64,000 bases of DNA from the NCBI RefSeq assembly GCF_019929225.1, contig NZ_JAHZPA010000001.1, positions 452,805 through 516,804 on the forward strand, written 5' to 3'. The first letter of the stretch is position 1, and the number at the start of each line of letters is the position of its first letter. The stretch comes from Streptococcus sanguinis (GTDB lineage Bacteria > Bacillota > Bacilli > Lactobacillales > Streptococcaceae). Under the pieces are notes generated by a model, which did not search any database, was not told where the DNA came from, and saw only the letters and a program-made list of their open reading frames with translations. Below, piece by piece: positions 35,983 through 46,073 of the stretch. Position numbers and translations under genes: made by a program.

Positions 35983-36010
35983 GCAAGGGAAATCCCTCTT
36001 ATCTCCCTTG
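35983..36010. promoter_or_regulatory. Hairpin between the secreted protein gene and rimM
   Basis: CAAGGGA (35983-35989) pairs with TCCCTTG (36004-36010). It precedes the probable rimM promoter TGATAAAAT (36028-36036). Function not clear. Confidence 0.35.
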
Positions 36011-36067
36011 TACATTCCCCTATATCATGATAAAATACTAGGCAGAGTATAATATGTTGGAGTCGAG

Positions 36068-36586
36068 ATGGATTATTTTAATGTTGGAAAAATTGTCAAT
36101 ACCCAAGGTTTGCAAGGTGAGATGCGGGTTTTGTCAGTGACGGATTTTGCAGAAGAGCGTTTTAAAAAAGGTAATACCCTCGCCCTGTTTGACAAGAAGG
36201 ATCAGTTTGTCATGGATGTGGAGATTGCTAGTCATCGTAAGGTCAAGAACTTTGATATTATCAAGTTTAAGGGCATGTACCATATCAATGACATTGAGAA
36301 GTTTCGTGATTTTACTCTGAAAGTCCGAGAAGAAGATTTGACGGACTTGGAAGACGGGGAATTTTACTACCATGAAATCATCGGCCTTGAAGTCTATGAA
36401 AATGATATTCTTCTTGGTAGGATTAAGGAAATTCTGCAACCAGGAGCCAATGACGTCTGGGTGGTCAAGCGTAAAGGCAAGCGCGACTTGCTGCTGCCTT
36501 ATATTCCGCCAGTGGTGCTGGGGATTGACGTTGAGCAAGGTCGGGTTGATGTAGAGATACCGGAAGGACTGGACGATGAAAATTGA
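36068..36586 (+). CDS. rimM: Ribosome maturation factor RimM
   Basis: 172-residue 16S processing factor binding S19 and assisting 30S head maturation. N-terminal RimM barrel ([23 protein letters not shown]) and C-terminal PRC barrel ([12 protein letters not shown]...[27 protein letters not shown]) are complete. It overlaps trmD by 11 bp, as in many Firmicutes. Confidence 0.96.
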   Translation: MDYFNVGKIVNTQGLQGEMRVLSVTDFAEERFKKGNTLALFDKKDQFVMDVEIASHRKVKNFDIIKFKGMYHINDIEKFRDFTLKVREEDLTDLEDGEFYYHEIIGLEVYENDILLGRIKEILQPGANDVWVVKRKGKRDLLLPYIPPVVLGIDVEQGRVDVEIPEGLDDEN

Positions 36587-37298
36587 TATTTTGACGCTCT
36601 TTCCGGAGATGTTTGCGCCCTTGGAGCACTCTATCGTCGGTAAAGCTCGGGAAAAAGGCCTCTTAGAAATCAACTATCATAATTTCCGAGAAAATGCAGA
36701 AAAATCTCGTCATGTAGATGACGAGCCATACGGCGGAGGTCAGGGTATGCTGCTACGGGCTCAACCTATTTTTGATGCCTATGATGCCATTGAAAAGAAG
36801 CAACCGCGCGTGATTTTGCTGGATCCTGCTGGTCGGACATTTGACCAAGCCTATGCTGAGGAGCTGGCTAAGGAAGAGGAACTCATTTTCATCTGTGGCC
36901 ATTACGAAGGCTATGATGAGCGGATCAAGACTTTAGTGACTGACGAGATTTCACTTGGTGATTATGTCCTTACTGGAGGAGAATTAGCAGCTATGACTAT
37001 GATTGATGCGACCGTTCGCCTGATACCAGAGGTTATCGGCAAGGAAGCCAGTCATACAGATGACAGTTTTTCGTCTGGGCTCTTGGAGTATCCTCAGTAC
37101 ACTCGGCCCTATGAATATCGGGGGATGGTCGTTCCGGAAGTCCTCATGAGTGGCCATCATGAAAACATCCGCAAGTGGCGTCTCTATGAAAGTCTGAAAA
37201 AGACCTATCTAAGACGACCTGATTTGTTGGAACACTATGAAATGACGGCCGAAGAAGAAGCGATGTTAGAAGAAATTCGACAAGCTCAATCGGACTGA
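36576..37298 (+). CDS. trmD: tRNA (guanine37-N1)-methyltransferase TrmD
   Basis: 240-residue SPOUT methyltransferase modifying G37 of tRNAs reading CNN codons, preventing frameshifts. Trefoil-knot motifs [13 protein letters not shown] and [16 protein letters not shown] (SAM pocket) and the N-terminal [10 protein letters not shown] are intact. Translationally coupled to rimM; a terminator follows. Confidence 0.97.
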   Translation: MKIDILTLFPEMFAPLEHSIVGKAREKGLLEINYHNFRENAEKSRHVDDEPYGGGQGMLLRAQPIFDAYDAIEKKQPRVILLDPAGRTFDQAYAEELAKEEELIFICGHYEGYDERIKTLVTDEISLGDYVLTGGELAAMTMIDATVRLIPEVIGKEASHTDDSFSSGLLEYPQYTRPYEYRGMVVPEVLMSGHHENIRKWRLYESLKKTYLRRPDLLEHYEMTAEEEAMLEEIRQAQSD

Positions 37299-37309
37299 CA
37301 AACAAGGTT

Positions 37310-37337
37310 AACTCTTAGAAAGGATCTAGGAGTTTTT
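37310..37337 (+). terminator. Terminator after trmD
   Basis: AACTCTTAG (37310-37318) pairs with CTAGGAGTT (37326-37334), then TTT. Confidence 0.75.
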
Positions 37338-37548
37338 GCTTTATTTGATAAAGAAATGCTCATTTTTGTTGGAAAAACCAGCTTATTTTTCTAATATAAC
37401 ATTTTTGTAACTAAAATGTAATAAAAAAACTATTAAAACTATACGTTTGCTACTAGTTAATACTAGCGTTTTGTGATAGTATATTACTATGTGGGCTGCT
37501 ATACCCAGGTTAATTATAGTATGCGAGATTATAAAAAGGAGATTGATT

Positions 37549-40050
37549 ATGGAAAAGAAAATAGGCAAGTCTGTTGTAGCGACTGGTATCGCGGCTACAA
37601 CTATTATTTCTGGTGGACTGACCCATCAAGTGCACGCGGATGAGTTGGTTGAATCAACTGTAACAGCTCCAAAAGCGACTGAAGTAACTGAGAAACCAGT
37701 GACAGCAGCAGATGTAGCTGTTGCCCAAGAAAATGCTGAAGCAGCCAAAGCTAAACTTGATGAGCAAAGATCGATAGTAGATACTGCGAAAACAGAAGCT
37801 GAAGATGCAAAAACTAGCGTGAAAGTGGCTGAAGCCGCTGTTGAGACTGCTAAAGAAATACAGGCAGAAGCAACAGAAGAAAATGTTGCTAAGGCGGAGA
37901 CAGAAGCAAAAACAGCAGAGCAAGAGGTTAGCGCGAAAGACGTTGCTGTTCGAGAAGCAGCGGCTAAAGCTACCAAGGCAGACCAAGCTGTTAAAGATCA
38001 AGCAAATACTGTTAAGGCGAGTCAATCTCTGGTAGATGTTGCAGAGACTGAATTGAAACAAGCTAAAACACCACTTAACTCAGAAGAGCAAGCTGTAGCA
38101 ACTGCTAAGAGTCAGCAAAGTCAAGCACAGACTGCTTTAGACAATGCAAAGGCTGAACTGACAAAGGCAGAGCAAGCAGCGTCTTCTGCTCCACAAGTGC
38201 AGGCTGAAATCCAGAATAAAATCAATCAGGCAAAGGAATCTTTGGGTCAAACCAATCAAGCTATTAACTCTCTTGAAAGACAGATTCCGGCTGCTGAGAA
38301 AGCAGCAGCAACAGCTCCTGTTGACCTTCGCAATACGACTTATTCTCAATTTTTAGAAAATGTTCGTAACAATGCGGCTAATCAAGAAATTCGTGATGCT
38401 GCCAATAATGCTCTTGCAGTTTATCAACGCGGACAAAATGAATTTGGTATCTCAGTTAATTCTGACCCAACCAGTCCAGCTAATCTAGAAAATAACCTGC
38501 AAGCTTTAGAGTTGGTTAAGGCGATTAATGCTTACCGTCGTAATGCCGGCTTACAAGAGTTGTTGGTTGATCCGTATGCGAATGTGGCTAGCCAGATTCA
38601 GACTATCTACTTTGAGCGCAATAACTGGCATATGGGTAAGCTGATTGGTAATGAGAATGTGGCGATTAGTTTTGACCCGCAAGGGGCTGTCAATTTCTGG
38701 CACAAAGAAAAAGAAAAGTATCAAGAGATTGCGGCGCAATATGGACTGCCTACTGATGAAACTCAGATTGATGCTAATGCTATCTATATGAGAGTTGGAG
38801 CGGGTGTATTTGCTCAGATTGGCCACTATGTTCAGATGATGGACAATAAAGCCAATGCTATCTCAGCAGCTTATGATAAACATCCAAATCAATGGGGCAC
38901 TCCTCATGGTACATCCGAGGTTGGTTTCCATCATATTAGCAACTTTAACCAACGTGTTAATAACGGTACGTTGCTGACTGTTGCGGCTATGGAGCAGTTG
39001 TTGCGTGCTGGTGGCGGTCGTTCTGCAGGTTCTAACGCAAATGTTACAGCACTTAAGAATCAATTAGCTGAACTCAAGGCTCAAAAAGTAGGTCAGGAAT
39101 CAGCTATTAATATCCTAAATGCTCAATTAGCTGATGCTCAAAAGACAGCGGCAGCTCAAATTGCAGCAGTTGAAGCAGCTCGTCAGAAGGTAGCAACTGC
39201 TGAAAATAATCTAGCTTTGACCAAGCAAAATGTTGCTCTTAAGCAGGAAGCTCTCGACAGAGCGACAGCTAAGATTGCAGCAAGCTTGGCTCCTTACCAA
39301 ACTAACTTGAACAATGCTCAGGCAGTTCTAGCAGCAGCTAAAGATAAGTTGGTAGAACTTCAGTCGGCTCAAGAAGCTGCGAAAGCTAATTTGACAACTG
39401 CTCAAGAGGACTTCATGGCTGCTCAAAAGACATTAGCAGCAGCTAAAAAGAAAGTTATTGACCTTCAGAATGCTCCTCAGTTACTTGCAGAAGCAGAGCG
39501 GGAGTTGGCAGAAGCGCAGCTTGATTATGAAGCTAAACAAGCAATCTTAAATCAAGAGACTGCAACTTTAGCTGTTCTTGAGGAATCCTACAACAGTCTT
39601 CAAGCGAATTATGAAACTCTCTTGAATATCTTGAATCAAGCAGCTCTCCTGTATGGAAATGCTCTGAATAGTAACTATCGCTCAGGTGAAGATAAACAGA
39701 CTCTAACTGCTGTAAAAGGCGGAGCTGCTGGTCCAGGTGCAGAGGATGAATCTAAGAAAGATTCAGATGCTAAGACTGCAGAAGTTCATGCGAACACTCG
39801 TGAAGTCAAAGGAGCAACTACAGGTGCTGTTCAAGCGGCAGGTAGTGACGTATTCACTGATTTTGTTGTAAATCCTGCTGCTCAACTTGCTAGCGTGGCT
39901 ACAACTGCTGATAAGGCTCCAACAGTTCCTGCTATTCTGCCAAATACTGGTTCAGAAGCAGAACGTCTTGCAATTTTTGGTATGGCACTTGGTGCAGCAG
40001 CCTTTTTGGGAACGAACAAGCGCCGTCGCAGAGACGAAGATTATAATTAA
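37549..40050 (+). CDS. LPXTG-anchored coiled-coil surface protein, SEC10/PgrA-like
   Basis: 833 residues from ATG 37549 after AAAAGGAG; a longer reading from 37489 is ignored. A signal peptide ends around HVHA-DE (residue 26). An Ala/Glu/Lys coiled coil (about 45-240) leads to a globular CAP/SCP-like domain (about 300-480: NAYRRNAGLQELLVDPYANVASQ, NNWHMGKLIGNENVAI, HGTSEVGFHH), a second coiled coil (about 490-700) and the sorting signal LPNTG (797-801), hydrophobic stretch and KRRRR tail for sortase A. The plan matches SEC10/PgrA surface-exclusion and adhesin-like proteins. Ligand unknown. Confidence 0.88.
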   Translation: MEKKIGKSVVATGIAATTIISGGLTHQVHADELVESTVTAPKATEVTEKPVTAADVAVAQENAEAAKAKLDEQRSIVDTAKTEAEDAKTSVKVAEAAVETAKEIQAEATEENVAKAETEAKTAEQEVSAKDVAVREAAAKATKADQAVKDQANTVKASQSLVDVAETELKQAKTPLNSEEQAVATAKSQQSQAQTALDNAKAELTKAEQAASSAPQVQAEIQNKINQAKESLGQTNQAINSLERQIPAAEKAAATAPVDLRNTTYSQFLENVRNNAANQEIRDAANNALAVYQRGQNEFGISVNSDPTSPANLENNLQALELVKAINAYRRNAGLQELLVDPYANVASQIQTIYFERNNWHMGKLIGNENVAISFDPQGAVNFWHKEKEKYQEIAAQYGLPTDETQIDANAIYMRVGAGVFAQIGHYVQMMDNKANAISAAYDKHPNQWGTPHGTSEVGFHHISNFNQRVNNGTLLTVAAMEQLLRAGGGRSAGSNANVTALKNQLAELKAQKVGQESAINILNAQLADAQKTAAAQIAAVEAARQKVATAENNLALTKQNVALKQEALDRATAKIAASLAPYQTNLNNAQAVLAAAKDKLVELQSAQEAAKANLTTAQEDFMAAQKTLAAAKKKVIDLQNAPQLLAEAERELAEAQLDYEAKQAILNQETATLAVLEESYNSLQANYETLLNILNQAALLYGNALNSNYRSGEDKQTLTAVKGGAAGPGAEDESKKDSDAKTAEVHANTREVKGATTGAVQAAGSDVFTDFVVNPAAQLASVATTADKAPTVPAILPNTGSEAERLAIFGMALGAAAFLGTNKRRRRDEDYN

Positions 40051-40061
40051 TGAAATACAAA

Positions 40062-40097
40062 ATGAGACTGGAATAATTTCCAGACTCATTTTTTTGT
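40062..40097 (+). terminator. Terminator after the LPXTG protein gene
   Basis: AATGAGACTGGAA pairs with TTCCAGACTCATT (one A-A mismatch), followed by TTTTT. Confidence 0.8.
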
Positions 40098-40163
40098 CCA
40101 AGCTAATAAGCAATCTCATATGAAAGGGATGAGGAGTTAAGTTCCACATTTTCTAAGAAAGAT

Positions 40164-40196
40164 AAAAACTTCCGATTTATATTGTCGGAAGTTTTT
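40164..40196 (-). terminator. Terminator of the maltodextrin operon
   Basis: AAAAACTTCCGA and TCGGAAGTTTTT form a perfect 12-bp stem with a 9-nt loop just after the malG stop on the minus strand. Confidence 0.85.
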
Positions 40197-40213
40197 GATA
40201 TACATATTAGAGT

Positions 40214-41050
40214 CTATTTGACCGCTCCGCCTGTAACACCTTCTACGTAGTATTTCTGCATGAAGATGAAGAGAAGAGTGATTGGGATAGCGATGATAAT
40301 CGCTCCAGATGTGAAAGGTAAGAACCATTTATTGATGGCATCTTTATTAAGCATTTGGAAAAGTCCCAAAGCCACTGTGTATTTTTCCTTGACATCGCCT
40401 AGGATGACAGAGGCAAAGATGAAGTCGACCCATGGTCCCATGAAAGCCATTAGCGCTGTATAAACGATAATCGGTTTTGACAGCGGTAATGTAATAGTCC
40501 GGAAAATTTGGAAGCGAGTCGCTCCGTCGATCATAGCGGATTCGTCCAAAGAATATGGAATGGTATCAAAGAAACCTTTGGCTATATAGAAGCCTAAAGC
40601 TGCCCCAGCCGAATAAACCAGAATCAATGAAGTCAGGGTTTGTGTCAAATTGAGTGCTTTCAAGATGTAGTAAACCGCAATCATAGACATGAAGCCTGGG
40701 AACATGTTAAGTACCAGAGCCAGCTTGAGGAAACGGTTTTTATGCTTGAATTTGATACGGCTGAGTGAGTAAGCCATACCCACGGTAATCAAAGTAGACA
40801 GGATACAGGTCGCTGTCGCAACAATCAGGGTATTCATAAACCACTGAACAAAAGGATAAGTGTTGTTATTAAACAGTCTAATATAGTTGTCAAGAGTATA
40901 AGTCTTAGGGAAGAAGTAAGGGACTGCATTAGATCCTTCACCACGGAAGCTGGTCAGAAAAATCCAGATAATTGGTGTAAGCCAGATGAATGCTAAAACA
41001 GCCAGTAAGACATAAATCCCTAATAAACTGAGTTTTTTTCTATTTTTCAT
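40214..41050 (-). CDS. malG: Maltodextrin ABC transporter permease MalG (MalD)
   Basis: 278-residue inner-membrane permease with six predicted membrane segments. The EAA loop for the ATPase is DESAMIDGATRFQIFRTITLPLSKP (about 166-190). It starts inside the malF stop (TAATG), so the two are translationally coupled. The energising ATPase (MsmK-type) is not in the window, as is common for streptococcal sugar transporters. Confidence 0.94.
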   Translation of the reverse strand: MKNRKKLSLLGIYVLLAVLAFIWLTPIIWIFLTSFRGEGSNAVPYFFPKTYTLDNYIRLFNNNTYPFVQWFMNTLIVATATCILSTLITVGMAYSLSRIKFKHKNRFLKLALVLNMFPGFMSMIAVYYILKALNLTQTLTSLILVYSAGAALGFYIAKGFFDTIPYSLDESAMIDGATRFQIFRTITLPLSKPIIVYTALMAFMGPWVDFIFASVILGDVKEKYTVALGLFQMLNKDAINKWFLPFTSGAIIIAIPITLLFIFMQKYYVEGVTGGAVK

Positions 41051-42408
41051 TATTTAGCAGTTCCTTCCTTGAATGATGCGGATCTAGTATAGGCTAAGAG
41101 ACTGAAGGCTGCAGAGATTGCAAAGATCAGGATACCGATAACAGATGCCAGATTGTAGTCCTTGGCTGAAACGGTCAGTTTATAGAGCCAGGTAACCAAG
41201 AGGTCAGTTGAGCCTGCCTGATAGTAGGAAGAGTTAGTAGGGCCACCACCTGTCAGGAAGTAGATAACGTTGAAGTTGTTGATGTTCCCGATAAACTGCT
41301 GGATAAGTGATGGCGCCATAATCAAAAGAATTTGAGGGAAAGTAATGCTCTTGAAGATTTGAAGCTTGCTAGCTCCATCAATTTCAGCAGCCTCGATTTG
41401 CTCACTAGGCAGGTTCATGATAATCCCGGTCGCTACCAGCATGGTAAATGGAATACCAATCCACATATTGACAAGGATGATTGAGAACTTAGCCCAAACG
41501 GGATCACTCAGGAATGGAATTGGATTCTGGATGAGATGGAGGCTTTGCAATAGTCCGTTCAAAGGTCCATTGTCATTCAGGAAATTACGCATCAAGAGCA
41601 GGGATACGAATTGCGGTACAGCAATAGTGATAACGAAGAGTGTCCGCCAAACTTTCTTGTACTTGAGGCCTTTGGTATTGAGCAAGAGAGCTAAAACAAT
41701 ACCGAAGAAGAAAGTAGTGGCTGTCGCAGCAACCGCCCAAATCAAGGTCCAGCCTAAAAGTGGGAAGAAGGTGCTAGCCATGCGACCTGAGAAAACATCA
41801 CCAAAGCTAGAGAAGCCAACCCAGTCAAAGAGTGACTTAGGAGCTGGATGCTTATGGTCAAAGTTAGTAAAGGCCAAACAGATCATATAGATCAGAGGCA
41901 AGATGGTAAAGAGCAGTACTCCGATAAGAGGAATACTCATTAGGCCCATGTGAAAGCGGCCGTCAGCAAGCGTCTTGAAGTCCTCAACGAAGTTAGGAAT
42001 CTTCTGACCAGACTGCTTAAGAGCCATCAAGTGACGAGCACTTTTCAGGTTACACCAGTAGATGTAGGTGAAGACTGCACAGAAGATAAGAGAAGCAAGT
42101 CCAAAAATCAGCATCAGCATAGAGTTGTCACCAGCTACTTGAACGGTGATTTCCAAACCGTTAACTTTTTTGATAGCCTCTCCCTGCTCTTGAGTCCCCA
42201 ATGTAATCATGCCGCCAATAGCTGGTATGATTTGAACTGCAAAAGCAATCAGGAAAGCAATTTCTGAGAAGAGGAAGAGCAGCCCCTTGATAAATTGTTT
42301 GTTTACAAGGTTGCTCAGTCCCATTACCAGAAAAGAGAGTTTGACATCCCAGGTTCCTTCTTTAAAGACCTGAACCATGGATGCATTGTCATAGGATGAC
42401 TGAGTCAT
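41050..42408 (-). CDS. malF: Maltodextrin ABC transporter permease MalF (MalC)
   Basis: 452-residue permease. Hydrophobic segments begin near residue 28; the EAA loop is EAAEIDGASKLQIFKSITFPQI (about 330-351). The long N-terminal part with extra membrane helices and a loop is typical of MalF compared with MalG. It lies between malE and malG and heterodimerises with MalG. Confidence 0.94.
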   Translation of the reverse strand: MTQSSYDNASMVQVFKEGTWDVKLSFLVMGLSNLVNKQFIKGLLFLFSEIAFLIAFAVQIIPAIGGMITLGTQEQGEAIKKVNGLEITVQVAGDNSMLMLIFGLASLIFCAVFTYIYWCNLKSARHLMALKQSGQKIPNFVEDFKTLADGRFHMGLMSIPLIGVLLFTILPLIYMICLAFTNFDHKHPAPKSLFDWVGFSSFGDVFSGRMASTFFPLLGWTLIWAVAATATTFFFGIVLALLLNTKGLKYKKVWRTLFVITIAVPQFVSLLLMRNFLNDNGPLNGLLQSLHLIQNPIPFLSDPVWAKFSIILVNMWIGIPFTMLVATGIIMNLPSEQIEAAEIDGASKLQIFKSITFPQILLIMAPSLIQQFIGNINNFNVIYFLTGGGPTNSSYYQAGSTDLLVTWLYKLTVSAKDYNLASVIGILIFAISAAFSLLAYTRSASFKEGTAK

Positions 42409-42435
42409 AGTATTCTCCTTATATTTACAAAGAAA

Positions 42436-42463
42436 GAAGTGAGGAGGCTGCCCTCCTCACTTC
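42436..42463 (-). promoter_or_regulatory. malE-malF intercistronic hairpin
   Basis: GAAGTGAGGAGG (42436-42447) and CCTCCTCACTTC (42452-42463) form a perfect 12-bp stem with a 4-nt loop. No T-run follows on the minus strand, so it probably stabilises the malE mRNA 3' end and raises binding protein over permease. Confidence 0.65.
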
Positions 42464-42489
42464 AATGCTTATTTTTATTCGTTTGAGGA

Positions 42490-43746
42490 TTATTTAGCTG
42501 CTGCTAAATCTTTATCAAACTGTTGTAATTTTGCGAGGTATTGATCTTCACCAAATTTACCGTTGTAAGCATCGCTGAGGATTGCAGCACTTTCAGTCCA
42601 GAAGACAGACATTTGGCTAAGTTTAGGCATAACTGTTGTGTAGGTATCAGAAGATCCCATTGTAATAACAGCTTGTGCCAAGGCATCTTTCTTCACATCT
42701 TCAGACTCTTGTACTTCTTTGTTAGCAGGGATGATGTGACGTCCTTCAAACTTAAATTGGTTTTCTTGGCTTTCTTTGCTAGTAAGTGCTTGAGCCAGTT
42801 TGTAGCTTGCTGCGATACGGTCAGTGTCGCCGTTTGATGGTGTTTGGTTAACTGCATAAAGTTTTACACCGAGGAAGGCTTTTTGTTGAACGTCTTGTCC
42901 ACCAATGTTAACTGTTGGGTAAACAGAGATACCAAGGTTATCTTTGCCGACAGCTTTTTCAGCAGCTGCGTAGTCCCATGGGCCTGATTGGAAAGCGTCA
43001 ACTGAACCATCTTCAAATTTAGCAAGAAGGTTAGAAGCATCTACGTTTACAAAACCGCTGTTATTCTTTTGAGCTGCGATGAACTTCAGAACGTTCACAC
43101 CGGCCTCGTTACCCCAGTTTGTTCCGTCTACTTGCTCACCATCTTTACCAAAGAGAGTGTCGCCAACAGAAAGGAAGAGTGGAGCAGTAGCGTAGGCATT
43201 AACTTCTTTCAAGTTTCCGCCGAATTTAGCTTTAGAAGTGATGGTTTCATAAGACTTAACATCGTCAGCAGAAAGTTTTGACTTGTTATAGTAGGTTACT
43301 TGTGACTCGATACCGAATGGGAAAGCATAAGTTTTACCTTTGTACTGAGCACCAATAGCTGCTTGTTCTGTATCGTTCTTCTTGATTTCTTCTGCCATAT
43401 TAGAAGGAACTTCTTGGATAGCTCCAGCTTCAACTAATTTACCAAGTTGGTCATGTGGCAGAGAGAAAACATCGGCAGCAGTACTAGCATCTTTTGTCAG
43501 ATTTTCCTGAGCGTTTGGATCTTCCATTTCGACTACGTCAACCTTGTAGCCTGATTCTTTCTCGAACTTGCTAACTGTATCAGAGTAAGAATCTTTAGCA
43601 CCGGTTGGTACCCAAAGTTTCAAGGTCTTGCTATCGGCTTTAGAAGAAGAGCTCTCCTTGCTGCTATTCGAGCTACAAGCTGCTAACAGCGTTCCTGCAG
43701 CCAGCAAGCTGACACTGCCTAATACCACTTTTTTCCATGTTTTCAT
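42490..43746 (-). CDS. malX: Maltodextrin-binding lipoprotein MalX/MalE
   Basis: 418-residue extracellular substrate-binding lipoprotein. The lipobox LAAC puts the lipidated Cys at about residue 24, followed by a Ser-rich linker. The mature part is a family 1 (MalE-like) binding protein (LKLWVPTGAKDSYSDTVSKFEKESGYKV, YAFPFGIESQVTYYNK, FQSGPWDYAAAEK). First gene of the operon; the ribosome site GGGAGGAAATAGGA is strong. Control by a MalR-type LacI repressor is suggested by the operator inside its promoter. Confidence 0.94.
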   Translation of the reverse strand: MKTWKKVVLGSVSLLAAGTLLAACSSNSSKESSSSKADSKTLKLWVPTGAKDSYSDTVSKFEKESGYKVDVVEMEDPNAQENLTKDASTAADVFSLPHDQLGKLVEAGAIQEVPSNMAEEIKKNDTEQAAIGAQYKGKTYAFPFGIESQVTYYNKSKLSADDVKSYETITSKAKFGGNLKEVNAYATAPLFLSVGDTLFGKDGEQVDGTNWGNEAGVNVLKFIAAQKNNSGFVNVDASNLLAKFEDGSVDAFQSGPWDYAAAEKAVGKDNLGISVYPTVNIGGQDVQQKAFLGVKLYAVNQTPSNGDTDRIAASYKLAQALTSKESQENQFKFEGRHIIPANKEVQESEDVKKDALAQAVITMGSSDTYTTVMPKLSQMSVFWTESAAILSDAYNGKFGEDQYLAKLQQFDKDLAAAK

Positions 43747-43781
43747 TCCTATTTCCTCCCGGAATTTTTATTTACAATTCT

Positions 43782-43810
43782 ATTATGCAACCGTTTGCAA
43801 TTTTTGTCAA
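43782..43810 (-). promoter_or_regulatory. malX promoter with a MalR-type operator in the spacer
   Basis: On the minus strand: -35 TTGACA (43805-43810), 17-bp spacer, -10 CATAAT (43782-43787). The spacer holds the palindrome TTGCAAACGGTTGCA (43786-43800), a LacI-family (MalR or CcpA) type site. Binding would block polymerase directly. Confidence 0.8.
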
Positions 43811-43904
43811 GTCTTTTTTTGAAATTTTTTTAAAAATATATTAATTTTTCTAAAATTTTTCTATTTTATTTCTGTTTATATAATAAAAGCCTATTAAAAT
43901 GGCT

Positions 43905-43919
43905 GTGCAATCGCTTGCT
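43905..43919. promoter_or_regulatory. Second LacI-family-type operator
   Basis: TGCAATCGCTTGCTT, about 120 bp upstream of the first operator, could allow looping or act as a catabolite (cre) site. The rest of 43747-44110 is AT-rich with no ORF. Confidence 0.5.
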
Positions 43920-44095
43920 TGATTTTTACCTAGAAAACGCTTTATTGTGAAGAAAATCATGTTTCTTTTGAGATAGATTTTTGGTACATGCAAGAAGATA
44001 TAAAGACAAGTTATAGTTCAGTATTACCAAAGAAAGGAATAAAACTTTTGATCTTCTAACATTCTAACGTCTTTCTGTTGTATGCTATTCTTTTC

Positions 44096-44104
44096 TGCTA
44101 TAAT
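44096..44104 (+). promoter_or_regulatory. uvrC promoter (extended -10) for a leaderless mRNA
   Basis: TGCTATAAT ends at 44104; the expected start point is at about 44111, exactly the ATG of uvrC. A weak -35 TTGTAT (44078-44083) lies 15 bp upstream. Confidence 0.7.
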
Positions 44105-44110
44105 AGACCT

Positions 44111-45946
44111 ATGAATAAGCTAATCCAATCAAAGCTGGAACTGTTGCCGACCAGTCCCGGCTGTTACATTCACAAAGACAAAAACGGTACCATTATCTAT
44201 GTCGGAAAAGCCAAGAATCTTCGTAATCGGGTTCGTTCTTATTTCCGTGGCAGTCATGACACCAAAACTGAGGCCCTGGTTTCTGAGATTGAGGATTTTG
44301 AGTTTATTGTCACCGAGTCTAACATTGAGGCTTTGCTTCTGGAGATTAATCTAATCAAGGAAAACAAGCCCAAGTACAATATCATGCTCAAGGACGATAA
44401 GTCCTATCCATTTATCAAGATTACCAACGAAACCTATCCGCGTCTCATCATCACGCGCCAAGTCAAAAAGGATGGCGGGCTTTATTTCGGACCTTATCCG
44501 GACGTCGGCGCGGCCAATGAAATCAAACGGCTTTTAGATCGGCTCTTTCCTTTCCGCAAGTGTACCAATCCACCTGAAAAGGTCTGCTTTTACTACCATC
44601 TGGGGCAGTGCAAGGCCCACACTATTTGCCAAGTCGACAGCCAGTATTTCAAGGAGCTGGCCCAGGAGGTAGCGGCCTTTCTCAAGGGGCAGGATGACCA
44701 GATTATTGAGGATTTACGGGGGAAAATGGCTGGCGCAGCGCAAGCTATGGAGTTTGAAAAAGCAGCTGAGTACCGCGACTTGATTCAGTCCATTGGTACG
44801 CTGCGAACTAAGCAGCGGGTTATGGCTAAGGATTTGCAAAATCGTGATGTCTTTGGCTACTATGTGGATAAGGGCTGGATGTGTGTACAGGTCTTCTTTG
44901 TCCGCCAGGGCAAGTTAATCGAACGTGACGTCAACCTTTTTCCCTATTACAATGATCCGGACGAGGATTTCTTGACCTATATTGGACAATTTTATCAGGA
45001 AAAATCCCACCTCAAGCCCAATGAAATTTTGATTCCAGCAGATATTGACGAAGAAGCTGTCCGAGCCATGGTGGATACCAAGGTGCTTAAGCCCCAGCGA
45101 GGCGAGAAGAAGCAGCTGGTCAATCTGGCTATCAAGAACGCCCGAGTCAGCCTCCAGCAGAAATTTGATCTCTTGGAAAAATCTATTGAAAAGACCCAAG
45201 GTGCTATTGAGAATCTAGGGCAGCTCCTTAACATTCCAACGCCTGTTCGCATCGAGTCTTTTGATAACTCCAATATCATGGGGACCAGTCCTGTATCGGC
45301 TATGGTAGTCTTTGTCAATGGTAAACCTAGCAAGAAGGATTATCGCAAATATAAGATCAAGACTGTCATAGGACCGGATGATTACGCCAGTATGCGTGAG
45401 GTCATAAAGCGGCGCTATAGTCGGGTGATTCGGGATGGACTGACTCCGCCTGATCTGATTGTCATTGATGGTGGACAGGGCCAAGTCAATGTCGCTAAAG
45501 AAGTTATTCAGGAGCAGTTGGGATTGGATATTCCCATCGCTGGACTGCAAAAAAATGACAAGCACCAGACTCATGAATTGCTTTTTGGTGACCCTCTGCA
45601 GGTTGTAGAATTATCCAGGAATTCGCAGGAATTTTTCCTGCTTCAACGTATTCAAGATGAAGTCCACCGCTTTGCTATTACCTTCCATCGCCAGCTCCGG
45701 TCTAAGAATTCCTTCTCATCACAGCTAGATGGCATTGAAGGCTTGGGACCAAAACGCAAGCAAAATCTCATGAAACACTTCAAATCTTTAACCAAGATTA
45801 AAGAAGCCAGTGTCGACCAAATCGTCGAAGTCGGCGTACCACGAGCTGTGGCAGAAGCAGTGCAGGAGAAGTTAAATCCGAAAACTCAGGAGCAGGAACA
45901 GGCACAGTTGCGAGAGGTGGCGGAGCCACAAATAGGTTTGGAGTAG
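44111..45946 (+). CDS. uvrC: Excinuclease ABC subunit C
   Basis: 611-residue nucleotide-excision-repair nuclease making both incisions around a lesion with UvrB. Start set at 44111 ([26 protein letters not shown]); a reading from 44078 would begin upstream of the promoter. GIY-YIG domain ([18 protein letters not shown], about 24-41), UVR domain ([13 protein letters not shown], about 207), RNase H-like C-terminal nuclease ([19 protein letters not shown], about 382-465) and helix-hairpin-helix ([16 protein letters not shown]). No ribosome site is present. Confidence 0.96.
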   Translation: MNKLIQSKLELLPTSPGCYIHKDKNGTIIYVGKAKNLRNRVRSYFRGSHDTKTEALVSEIEDFEFIVTESNIEALLLEINLIKENKPKYNIMLKDDKSYPFIKITNETYPRLIITRQVKKDGGLYFGPYPDVGAANEIKRLLDRLFPFRKCTNPPEKVCFYYHLGQCKAHTICQVDSQYFKELAQEVAAFLKGQDDQIIEDLRGKMAGAAQAMEFEKAAEYRDLIQSIGTLRTKQRVMAKDLQNRDVFGYYVDKGWMCVQVFFVRQGKLIERDVNLFPYYNDPDEDFLTYIGQFYQEKSHLKPNEILIPADIDEEAVRAMVDTKVLKPQRGEKKQLVNLAIKNARVSLQQKFDLLEKSIEKTQGAIENLGQLLNIPTPVRIESFDNSNIMGTSPVSAMVVFVNGKPSKKDYRKYKIKTVIGPDDYASMREVIKRRYSRVIRDGLTPPDLIVIDGGQGQVNVAKEVIQEQLGLDIPIAGLQKNDKHQTHELLFGDPLQVVELSRNSQEFFLLQRIQDEVHRFAITFHRQLRSKNSFSSQLDGIEGLGPKRKQNLMKHFKSLTKIKEASVDQIVEVGVPRAVAEAVQEKLNPKTQEQEQAQLREVAEPQIGLE

Positions 45947-46035
45947 ATGGGATTTGTTAATCATTAAGTGATTAGAAAATAAAACAATATATCTGGTATA
46001 AAAAAATGTTAAAAGTGTAAAAGGAATAATAATTA

Positions 46036-46044
46036 TGGTAAACT
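46036..46044 (+). promoter_or_regulatory. Promoter of the type VII toxin locus
   Basis: TGGTAAACT, an extended -10, 30 bases before the first gene; ribosome site GAGGTG at 46064-46069. Confidence 0.55.
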
Positions 46045-46073
46045 AGAGGCAGCAAAAGAATGCGAGGTGTAAA

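Noticed and set aside
37626..38349. Several minus-strand open frames opposite the LPXTG protein gene
   Set aside because: They arise from the Ala/Glu/Lys codon bias of the coiled coil and lack start signals.
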